Source: an uncultured Bacteroides sp. (GTDB lineage: Bacteria; Bacteroidota; Bacteroidia; Bacteroidales; Bacteroidaceae). Taken from it: 32,276 nucleotides of DNA. Below are positions 17,015 to 24,570 of the stretch, one piece after another. Positions within the stretch are counted from its first letter, which is position 1. Each line of letters opens with the position of its first letter. The notes beneath the pieces are model-generated. The model did not search any database. It saw only the letters and a list, made by a program, of their open reading frames with translations, and had not been told where the DNA came from. The stretch is from contig USLU01000059.1 in NCBI GenBank assembly GCA_900555635.1, forward strand, positions 1 through 32,276, written 5' to 3'. Made by a program: the position numbers and the translations under genes.

Positions 17015-18760
17015 ATGAAAAAATATAAATTACTGATAGGTGCGCTTATAGCCTCTATGAGCTTGAACAGTTGTTACGACCTGGATAAGTATCCGGCTGA
17101 CCAGATAAGTGACGGAATTTTTTGGAAATCGGAAACGCATGCCAAGCAAGGTATGATGGGGGTATATGCTGCCATGCAGGCTGATCATGCTCTCGGGTTG
17201 AGATTTACTTTCGACAGTATGTCTGATATAGGTACCGGTTTTGGCGATGAAGCCTATAGCGATGTGATTACCGGTGTATATACTGAGCGGTCGGGTTTTG
17301 TTGAAAAGAAGTGGCAATCACTCTTCGATGGGGTAATGAGAGCCAATCTTGTGATAAATAAAGTAGCCGGAATTGAAAGCATGAGTGAGGAACAGAAAAG
17401 CCAATATGTGGCAGAAGCTAAGTTTATGCGCGCACTGTTCTACTTTGAGTTATACAATTTCTTTGGAGCATTGCCACTATATGACGAGAGTGTTAATCTG
17501 AGCACGGATTACAACAATATGAAAAAGCCAAGAAGCTCTAAAGAAGATGTATTGAAGTTCATCTTGGATGACCTCAATTATGCTACTTCTCATAATCTGC
17601 CCGTACATTGGGAGACAGCCGAATATGGTCGTGCAACTTTGGGAGCCGCCTATGCGTTGCGTGGAAAGGTGTATCTTTATATGAAAGATTATACGAAAGC
17701 TGCTTCGGATTTTGAGGAAATTATTCTGGATAAGTCAGGCAAGGGATATAAATATTCATTATACGATGATTATGCCAAGTTGTTTACCCCTGAAGGTGAC
17801 CAAAGCGATGAAATGATCTTTGCCATTCAAAATTCAGGTGGTGTAGGAAAGGATTATGGCATGCCATTGGCTTTCTATATGGGAAACCGTGCTACCTATG
17901 GCAGTGACTGGGCTTCTGCATTGCCTTCTTCTAAATTGGTAGATATGTATGAATACAAAGACGGACGTCCCTTTAATTGGGAAGATGTTATTCCCGGTTT
18001 TACTACCAGCAAGGAAGTAAAAGATAAAACCTTTGTATGTACGTTGACCAAAGGTGGAAAAGCGATAGATGCCTACCCGGAAAACCGCGATAAGTTACTC
18101 GCAATGTATGAACAACGCGATCCTAGAATGATGCAAACGGTAATTATGCCTTATACCATGTATGACGGTTGGGTAAGCGAAGCACCTAAAACATGTGAGT
18201 TTGTCATTGCCCGCAATGAAACTCCTAATGAAGTGAACGGATTTATCCGTGTGGGTACAAACAGAAGAGAGTCCTATATTTTCAGAAAGTTCGTACCGGT
18301 AGGTAATATGGGTGGAGAAATCAATAATCGTGAAGATACCCCTATTAATTTCCCATTAATTCGTCTAGCCGATGTTTACCTGATGTATGCCGAGTGCAAG
18401 AATGAATTGAGTGATCCTACTACAGCAGTAGCTTATATTAATAAGGTGCGTCAACGTCCTTCTACCGATATGCCTGCCCTCAATAGTGGTGCTGCCTGGT
18501 TGAAAGCATCTTCCAAAGAAGAAATATTTGAACGTATTAAACATGAAAGAGCTGTTGAGCTTATTGCTGAAGGCCATCGCTGGTTCGACCTCCGCCGTTG
18601 GGACATTGCCAAAAAGGTACTTCCGGGTGATGTGTATGGTGCTACCGGACAACGGATGATGACTCGTTCTTTCAATGACCGGGATATGTTATGGCCTGTA
18701 CCTGGAGTTGAGATCGAAAGAAATCCGGCTTTGAAGCCGAATAATCCGGGATGGGATTGA
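17015..18760 (+). CDS. SusD-like glycan-binding lipoprotein
   Basis: A 581-residue SusD/RagB family lipoprotein that captures glycan at the cell surface and forms the lid of the SusC barrel. The lipobox is LNSC with acylated Cys 20. The N-terminal SusD-like region carries FWKSETHAKQGMMGVYAAMQ and the TPR-like helices AEAKFMRALFYFELYNFFGALPLY and ATLGAAYALRGKVYLYMKDY. The C-terminal RagB/SusD part has PLIRLADVYLMYAECKNEL, AVAYINKVRQRPS and HERAVELIAEGHRWFDLRRW. Length is typical. It starts 11 nt after SusC, so it is translated from the same message. The glycan bound cannot be deduced from the sequence. Confidence 0.97.
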   Translation: MKKYKLLIGALIASMSLNSCYDLDKYPADQISDGIFWKSETHAKQGMMGVYAAMQADHALGLRFTFDSMSDIGTGFGDEAYSDVITGVYTERSGFVEKKWQSLFDGVMRANLVINKVAGIESMSEEQKSQYVAEAKFMRALFYFELYNFFGALPLYDESVNLSTDYNNMKKPRSSKEDVLKFILDDLNYATSHNLPVHWETAEYGRATLGAAYALRGKVYLYMKDYTKAASDFEEIILDKSGKGYKYSLYDDYAKLFTPEGDQSDEMIFAIQNSGGVGKDYGMPLAFYMGNRATYGSDWASALPSSKLVDMYEYKDGRPFNWEDVIPGFTTSKEVKDKTFVCTLTKGGKAIDAYPENRDKLLAMYEQRDPRMMQTVIMPYTMYDGWVSEAPKTCEFVIARNETPNEVNGFIRVGTNRRESYIFRKFVPVGNMGGEINNREDTPINFPLIRLADVYLMYAECKNELSDPTTAVAYINKVRQRPSTDMPALNSGAAWLKASSKEEIFERIKHERAVELIAEGHRWFDLRRWDIAKKVLPGDVYGATGQRMMTRSFNDRDMLWPVPGVEIERNPALKPNNPGWD

Positions 18761-18812
18761 TATAGAAAATATAAAATAGGTATTCCTTATATCTTTTCTC
18801 TTCCTGAGCGAG

Positions 18813-18857
18813 TGAAGAATCTGTAAACGAGCAAATTTGTATGCAGATTCTTCATTT
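18813..18857 (+). terminator. Stem-loop after SusD, possible terminator or attenuator
   Basis: TGAAGAATCTG (18813-18823) pairs perfectly with CAGATTCTTCA (18844-18854) around a 20-nt loop, followed by TTT and then a mixed T-rich stretch. The stem has low GC and the loop is long, so termination is probably partial. This would lower expression of the downstream phosphoesterase-GH2 gene relative to SusC/D, a common PUL pattern. No clear separate TAnnTTTG promoter for that gene is visible in the gap. Confidence 0.45.
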
Positions 18858-18921
18858 CGTTTAGAATACTGTTGCCTTTTGTCAACTGTATATTTTATTG
18901 TTTAATGTAAAATGATTTGTC

Positions 18922-21900
18922 ATGGATAAGCTTATCAGAGTATTTTTATATTTATTCCTTATTGGGAGTAATGTTTGGGCACAAAATACTTTTCCTATAC
19001 TTAAATTCGGTTTGTTTGCCGATACACAATATGCTGACTGCCCATTGGAAAATTCCCGGTTTTATAAGCCGGCATTACAGAAACTAGATACATGTATTGA
19101 TTACTTCAATCAGCAAAATGTCCAGTTTTCTATTAATCTGGGAGATATAATCGATCGAAAAAATAGCGATTTAGATTCGGTAAAGTTCTATTTATCACGC
19201 CTTAATAATCCGATTTATCATATTACGGGTAATCACGATTATAAGGAAGTGACAGATAATGCTATGCTATACAAACAATTGGGTATGCCTTCAGGATACT
19301 ACTCCTTCAAGAAACAGAACTGGGTATTTATAATGTTGAATACCAATGAAGTTTCGGCTTATGCCAATATTAAAGGTACAGAAAAAGAGCAAGAACTGGC
19401 TGAAATGCTGGAGCAGATTAAGCGGACCGGTGGGAAGCAGGCTTATCGTTGGAATGGAGGAATTAGCAGGAAACAGATGCAGTGGTTGGATAATCAGTTA
19501 ACAGAATGCGAAAAAAATAAGAACAATGTACTTATCTTTACACATCATCCTCTTTATCCTCAAAGTGAATTTACTGCCTTGAATAATATGGAAATACTTC
19601 ACACTATTGAGAAATATCCATGTGTGAAGGCAGTTATTTCGGGACATCATCATGCCGGTGCTTTCGCTTATTACAAAGGAGTACCGATGATAACACAGCA
19701 AGGGATGATAGAAACTGAAAAGCAGAATGCTTATTCTATCGTAGAGATTACGTGTGATTCCATTATGATAAAAGGATATGGAAGAGTACCGTCACGTTCT
19801 TTTAGATATTCACAACTTCCCTATTGGAAAGATGTACAAGTAACTTCTGTAAATACGGAAACTCCCCGGACTTCTTTCATGACTTATGCCGATCGTTCAC
19901 AAGCATTGACCGGTAGATTCGAAAATAGTCCTTATTATAAACTTTTAAATGGCATTTGGAAATTCTATTATGCCGAGTCTGATACCAAACTACCAACTGA
20001 TATCACCGATGCATCAACAAGTACAAGAGACTGGCATGATATTAATGTGCCTGGAAATTGGGAAGTGCAAGGGCATGGTACAGCTATCTATACAAATCAA
20101 TGTTACGAATTTCAACCCAGCAACCCACAACCTCCTCTATTGCCTGAACAGACTCCGGTAGGAGTGTATCGAAGGGAATTTACCATACCTGCTGACTGGA
20201 GTGAGCGTGACATCTATTTGCATTTAGCCGGTGCAAAATCTGGGTGCTACGTATATATTAACGGGGAGGAAGTCGGCTATAATGAAGACTCTAAGAATCC
20301 CGCAGAGTATCTGATTAATAAATTCTTACGACCAGGCACGAATGTGCTTACAATAAAGATATATCGTTGGAGTACCGGTTCTTATTTGGAGTGTCAGGAC
20401 TTCTGGCGAATGAGTGGAATTGAAAGAGATGTTTTCTTGTTTGCCCAACCTAAGGTTGCGATCAATGACTTCCGAATAACTTCTACTTTGGATGATAGCT
20501 ATAAGAATGGTATTTTTCGTTTGGCTATTGATTTGAAGAATCATAAGATGAGTAATGCTGCCATAGAAGTGTGTTATGAGTTGATTGATCCTTCAAATAA
20601 AGTAGTTTCTTTGGGAAATAGAAGTATTTCTTTGCTATCAGGCAAAACAAAGACGGTTACTTTCGAAAAGCAATTATCAGATGTGAAAACTTGGACGTCA
20701 GAGTCTCCTAATTTGTATAAGTTGGTAATGACCGTTAAGGAGAATGGAAAAACGAGTGAAGTAGTACCATTTAATGTCGGTTTTCGTCGTATTGAAATTA
20801 AAGAAATCGAGCAGAAATCAGAGAATGGAAAGAACTATACTGTTTTATTGATTAATGGCCAGCCACTGAAACTGAAAGGGGTGAATATCCATGAACATGA
20901 CCCCAAAACAGGTCACTACCTGACTGAAGAATTGATGCGTAAAGACTTTGAACTTATGAAACGTGCTAATATTAATACAGTACGTTTGTGTCATTATCCA
21001 CAAGACCGTCGTTTCTATGAGCTCTGTGATGAACTTGGTTTTTATGTATATGATGAGGCTAATATCGAAAGTCATGGTATGAAGTATGACTTACGTAAAG
21101 GAGGTTCTTTAGGAAACAATCCTGAATGGCTGAAATCACATATGTATCGTACAATCAATATGTTTGAACGTAATAAAAACTATCCTTCATTAACTTTCTG
21201 GTCGTTGGGCAATGAAGGTGGAAATGGCTATAATTTCTATCAAACCTATTTGTGGATGAAACAGGCTGATAAAAACATTATGGATCGTCCGGTAAATTAC
21301 GAACGTGCGCAATGGGAGTGGAATACGGATATGTATGTTCCGCAATATCCTACTGCTGCTTGGTTGGAAAGTATAGGAAAAAAAGGTAGCGATCGCCCTG
21401 TTATTCCCTCTGAATATGCCCATGCTATGGGAAACTCCACCGGTAGCCTTTGGAATCAATGGAAGGCCATTTATAAATATCCCAATTTGCAAGGAGGATA
21501 CATTTGGGATTGGGTGGACCAAGGTATTCTGACCCAAGATGAAAAGGGACGCTCGTTTTGGGCTTATGGTGGTGATTTTGGCGTTAATTCACCTAGTGAT
21601 GGCAATTTCTGTTGTAATGGTATTGTGAGTCCCGATCGCACCCCCCATCCTGCTTATGCTGAAGTCAAATATGTGCATCAGAATGTAGCTTTTGAAGCTA
21701 ATGATTTGGCTACAGGCAAGTTTTCTGTAATGAACAGATTTTATTTTACGAATCTGGATAAATATCAGATAAGTTATAAAGTAAAAGAGAATTCTAAGAC
21801 AATTCGTAGTGGTAAACTTTCTATAGCTGTTGCACCTCAGGATACCAAATCTTTGAATGTGAACGTAGATGGATTAAAACCTAAAGTGGGAACTGAATAT

Positions 21901-23058
21901 TTTGTAGAGTTTAGTGTGAAGACTACTGAGCCGGAAGCTTTACTACCTATAGGTTATGAAATAGCGAAAGAACAATTCCGTCTACCTATAGAACCATTGG
22001 AACAAACCTATAAGAAGTCTGGTCCTGCTCTAAATTGTAAAATAGATGGTGACCTTTTGGAAGTTGAATCTTCTCTTATTCATTTTGTATTCAATAAGCG
22101 GAATGGCTTGGTCACTTCATACAAAGTTGCCGGTACAGAATATTTTAAGGATGACTTCGGATTTCAGCCCAATTTTTGGCGTGCTCCTAACGATAATGAT
22201 TATGGAAGCCAAATGCCTAAACGTTTGCAGATATGGAAGCAAGCCAGTAGAAATTTTAATATTGTAGATGCAAAAGTGAATATGGAGGGTAAAGATGCTG
22301 TTATAACTGCTAGTTATCTTTTGGCAGCAGGAAATTTATATATTGTAACATACCGTATTCATCCATCAGGGGTTATAAAAGCAGATTACACATTTACTTC
22401 TACTGATATGGAAGCTGTTAAAACTGAAGTTTCCGAAGAAACTTTAGCCGCAACATTTACTCCGGGCAATGAAGATATTCATAAAAGACCGTCACAATTG
22501 ATTGTCCCACGTATCGGTATTCGTTTTCGTATTCCGATTGATATGAACCGTATTTCATATTTTGGAAAAGGTCCTGAGGAAAACTATATTGATCGTAATG
22601 CAGGGACAAGTGTTGATCTTTTCAAAAATATGGCAGAAAATATGTATTTTCCGTATGTACGGCCACAGGAAAATGGGCATCATACAGATACACGTTGGCT
22701 GACTTTGACGAAGAAGAACGGTAAAGGTTTAACAATTTATGCAGATAAAGTCTTTGGATTTAATGCTTTACCAAATTCTGTAGAAGATTTTGACGGGGAA
22801 GAGGCAACTCACCGGGATTATCAATGGCTCAACCGGAATGAAGAAGAATTGAAGCATGATACTATAGCTGCTATAAATGTAAGGCCACGTCAGACTCATA
22901 TTAATGATATAATGCCCAGAGATTTTATTGAAGTATGCATAGATATGAAACAAATGGGAGTAGGAGGATATGATAGTTGGGGAGCTATGCCCGATTCACA
23001 ATATCTTATTCCGGCGACTCAAGAGTATAAATGGGGGATTACTATTGTACCAATGTAA
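18922..23058 (+). CDS. Metallophosphoesterase-GH2 beta-galactosidase fusion
   Basis: A single 1378-residue frame with two enzyme modules after a signal peptide (MDKLIRVFLYLFLIGSNVWA). Residues about 24-300 are a calcineurin-like phosphoesterase resembling the ADP-ribose/CDP-alcohol diphosphatase group. It has the motifs FADTQYAD (D34, Q36), NLGDIID (D75), GNHD (N104, H105), FTHHPLYP and SGHHHAG, so all metal ligands seem intact. From about 310 comes a full-length LacZ-type GH2: sugar-binding domain (YYKLLNGIWKFYY; GCYVYINGEEVGYNEDS), TIM barrel with acid/base E765 in SLGNEGGNG and nucleophile E831 in PSEYAHAMGNS, then a C-terminal small-chain domain (YFGKGPEENYIDRNAG). Both modules look active. 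It lies 161 nt after SusD, past a stem-loop. The likely role is release of beta-galactose together with cleavage of a phosphodiester or pyrophosphate on the same ligand. The GH2 specificity could be another beta-glycoside. Confidence 0.92.
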   Translation: MDKLIRVFLYLFLIGSNVWAQNTFPILKFGLFADTQYADCPLENSRFYKPALQKLDTCIDYFNQQNVQFSINLGDIIDRKNSDLDSVKFYLSRLNNPIYHITGNHDYKEVTDNAMLYKQLGMPSGYYSFKKQNWVFIMLNTNEVSAYANIKGTEKEQELAEMLEQIKRTGGKQAYRWNGGISRKQMQWLDNQLTECEKNKNNVLIFTHHPLYPQSEFTALNNMEILHTIEKYPCVKAVISGHHHAGAFAYYKGVPMITQQGMIETEKQNAYSIVEITCDSIMIKGYGRVPSRSFRYSQLPYWKDVQVTSVNTETPRTSFMTYADRSQALTGRFENSPYYKLLNGIWKFYYAESDTKLPTDITDASTSTRDWHDINVPGNWEVQGHGTAIYTNQCYEFQPSNPQPPLLPEQTPVGVYRREFTIPADWSERDIYLHLAGAKSGCYVYINGEEVGYNEDSKNPAEYLINKFLRPGTNVLTIKIYRWSTGSYLECQDFWRMSGIERDVFLFAQPKVAINDFRITSTLDDSYKNGIFRLAIDLKNHKMSNAAIEVCYELIDPSNKVVSLGNRSISLLSGKTKTVTFEKQLSDVKTWTSESPNLYKLVMTVKENGKTSEVVPFNVGFRRIEIKEIEQKSENGKNYTVLLINGQPLKLKGVNIHEHDPKTGHYLTEELMRKDFELMKRANINTVRLCHYPQDRRFYELCDELGFYVYDEANIESHGMKYDLRKGGSLGNNPEWLKSHMYRTINMFERNKNYPSLTFWSLGNEGGNGYNFYQTYLWMKQADKNIMDRPVNYERAQWEWNTDMYVPQYPTAAWLESIGKKGSDRPVIPSEYAHAMGNSTGSLWNQWKAIYKYPNLQGGYIWDWVDQGILTQDEKGRSFWAYGGDFGVNSPSDGNFCCNGIVSPDRTPHPAYAEVKYVHQNVAFEANDLATGKFSVMNRFYFTNLDKYQISYKVKENSKTIRSGKLSIAVAPQDTKSLNVNVDGLKPKVGTEYFVEFSVKTTEPEALLPIGYEIAKEQFRLPIEPLEQTYKKSGPALNCKIDGDLLEVESSLIHFVFNKRNGLVTSYKVAGTEYFKDDFGFQPNFWRAPNDNDYGSQMPKRLQIWKQASRNFNIVDAKVNMEGKDAVITASYLLAAGNLYIVTYRIHPSGVIKADYTFTSTDMEAVKTEVSEETLAATFTPGNEDIHKRPSQLIVPRIGIRFRIPIDMNRISYFGKGPEENYIDRNAGTSVDLFKNMAENMYFPYVRPQENGHHTDTRWLTLTKKNGKGLTIYADKVFGFNALPNSVEDFDGEEATHRDYQWLNRNEEELKHDTIAAINVRPRQTHINDIMPRDFIEVCIDMKQMGVGGYDSWGAMPDSQYLIPATQEYKWGITIVPM

Positions 23059-23060
23059 AT

Positions 23061-23107
23061 AATATGAGATACCGTTTTATTTGGATATTAAAACGGTATC
23101 TCATATT
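23061..23107. terminator. Perfect 19-bp stem-loop after the GH2 fusion gene
   Basis: The left arm 23061-23079 (begins AATATGAGATACC) pairs without mismatch with the right arm 23089-23107 around a 9-nt loop, starting 2 nt after the stop codon at 23058. No T-run follows, so it is not a textbook intrinsic terminator. It may still end or protect the transcript. Its length and perfection are unusual. Confidence 0.55.
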
Positions 23108-23170
23108 GAATTAGCTATTATTTAATCTTGATTTAATTTTATATTAAGTTCTTTGTTAAGTGCATCCAAG

Positions 23171-23178
23171 TATTTTTG
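23171..23178 (+). promoter_or_regulatory. -7 box for the ceramidase-like gene
   Basis: TATTTTTG is a complete TAnnTTTG match, 25 nt before the ATG at 23204. A TTTG at 23152-23155 lies upstream but with 15 nt spacing, shorter than the usual 19 or so. The gene therefore may have its own promoter, after the stem-loop that closes the GH2 transcript. Confidence 0.45.
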
Positions 23179-23203
23179 TAGCGATCTAATAAAAACTATA
23201 AAT

Positions 23204-24454
23204 ATGAAGATGCACAATTTTTGGTTTACAACACTAGTGGTGTTGATTGGTTTGTTCTCTGTGGTTAATGCAAATGCTTCGGACAAGTTAATGGCTGGTA
23301 CAAGTAAAGTGAATATAACTCCTCTTAAGCCTCGCTATCCTGTACACGATTCATTATATGCCAGAGCTCTTATTCTAGAAGCAGGAGATTCGCGTATTGC
23401 ATTTGTCTCTTTGGATTTAGGCTCATACAGTAATATCTCATTAGCAGAAAAATTAAGGAAGCAATTCGATTTAAAGAATGTTTATTTCTGTCCTCAACAT
23501 ACTCATTCTGCCGAAGCCGGACCTAAAGAATGGCTGGAACAACAAATAACCAATGCTTTGAAACAAGCTTCTATATCTATGTTCGAGGCTCGTATATCAG
23601 CGGGGCATCGTAGTTTTCCTCAATTGAGTTTCAATAGATTGATTTTGCGTGAGGATGGTCGGGCACGAGAATCTTGGTTAGGTGACGATCATTACAGAGC
23701 AGTGAACCCGGAACGTATCCCTCACGGTCCGGTAGATAACTCGGTTGGTGTCATAAAATTAGAGGATATGAGTGGAAATCCTAGAGTTATTCTTATGAAT
23801 TATGCTTGCCATCCTGACGTTGCATGGAATAATTTCGAGATTTCTGCTGATTATGTAGGATATGCTACTAAATATACCGAAGAAGCTTTCAATAATCAAG
23901 TATACTGTTTGTTTGTGCAAGGTGGTGCCGGCAATCAGGCTCCGTTATTTAAGGACGGTGGACGAACAGGGCCGGACGATCCACGTCCTAGTAACTACGA
24001 TCTTATTGACCGTATGGGTAAATTGCTTTCTATTGAGGCAGTGAAGCTTGCCAAAGAAATATATCCAAACCCAAATGATGTTCCGGAGATTAAAGTGAAA
24101 ACCGATTCTTTACATTTTATAGGCAGACATGACAAAACTTTGAAATATAATGTATACTTCTCTGTCCTGTCTATAAATGATCGTATTGCTATAGCTGCCG
24201 TTCCCGGAGAACCTTTTATTAAATTCCAAATAGATTGGAAGCGTGAAATGCAACCCAATCATGTTATTCCTTTCTTTTTTGGTTACACTTGGAGTGATGG
24301 GCAATGGCCGGTATATCTGCCTGATATGCGTTCTACTGCTTATGGAGGGTTTGGAGCAAGTGAAGGACCGGGGCTTATTGAGATAGGAGCAGGTGATCAG
24401 ATATTCATTAAGCTGATAGAAAATTATTATCGGATGATGGGGGTGTTTCAATAG
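23204..24454 (+). CDS. Neutral ceramidase-like secreted hydrolase
   Basis: A 416-residue exported protein of the neutral/alkaline non-lysosomal ceramidase family (N-terminal catalytic domain type). ATG at 23204 is chosen over the TTG at 23153 because it starts the signal peptide (MKMHNFWFTTLVVLIGLFSV...ANA). Family features: MAGTSKVNITPL at the mature N-terminus, LILEAGDSRIAFVSLDL, the zinc-site motif QHTHSAEAGP (H99, H101) and NYACHPD (H203). The segment that holds the nucleophilic serine in true ceramidases (GDxSPN) reads GNQAP at 243-247, with Ala 246 in place of Ser. Amide hydrolysis of ceramide is therefore doubtful; a different zinc hydrolase or esterase activity on a glycan is equally likely. 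It lies between the GH2 fusion and the kelch/SARP regulator, probably with its own promoter. Confidence 0.85.
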   Translation: MKMHNFWFTTLVVLIGLFSVVNANASDKLMAGTSKVNITPLKPRYPVHDSLYARALILEAGDSRIAFVSLDLGSYSNISLAEKLRKQFDLKNVYFCPQHTHSAEAGPKEWLEQQITNALKQASISMFEARISAGHRSFPQLSFNRLILREDGRARESWLGDDHYRAVNPERIPHGPVDNSVGVIKLEDMSGNPRVILMNYACHPDVAWNNFEISADYVGYATKYTEEAFNNQVYCLFVQGGAGNQAPLFKDGGRTGPDDPRPSNYDLIDRMGKLLSIEAVKLAKEIYPNPNDVPEIKVKTDSLHFIGRHDKTLKYNVYFSVLSINDRIAIAAVPGEPFIKFQIDWKREMQPNHVIPFFFGYTWSDGQWPVYLPDMRSTAYGGFGASEGPGLIEIGAGDQIFIKLIENYYRMMGVFQ

Positions 24455-24539
24455 ATTGAGGGGGCATGTTCATCGTTGAGATGGAGAGTGAAATAAGATA
24501 AGTTTCCGAGAACTTGTTAGCCATTTTATGTTTTTTTTA

Positions 24540-24547
24540 TACCTTTG
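24540..24547 (+). promoter_or_regulatory. -7 box for the kelch/SARP regulator gene
   Basis: TACCTTTG is a complete TAnnTTTG match, 23 nt before the ATG at 24571. It supports 24571, rather than a later codon, as the ancestral start of the regulator gene. Confidence 0.5.
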
Positions 24548-24570
24548 TCAGGCGTTCTTGAATCAAAAAT

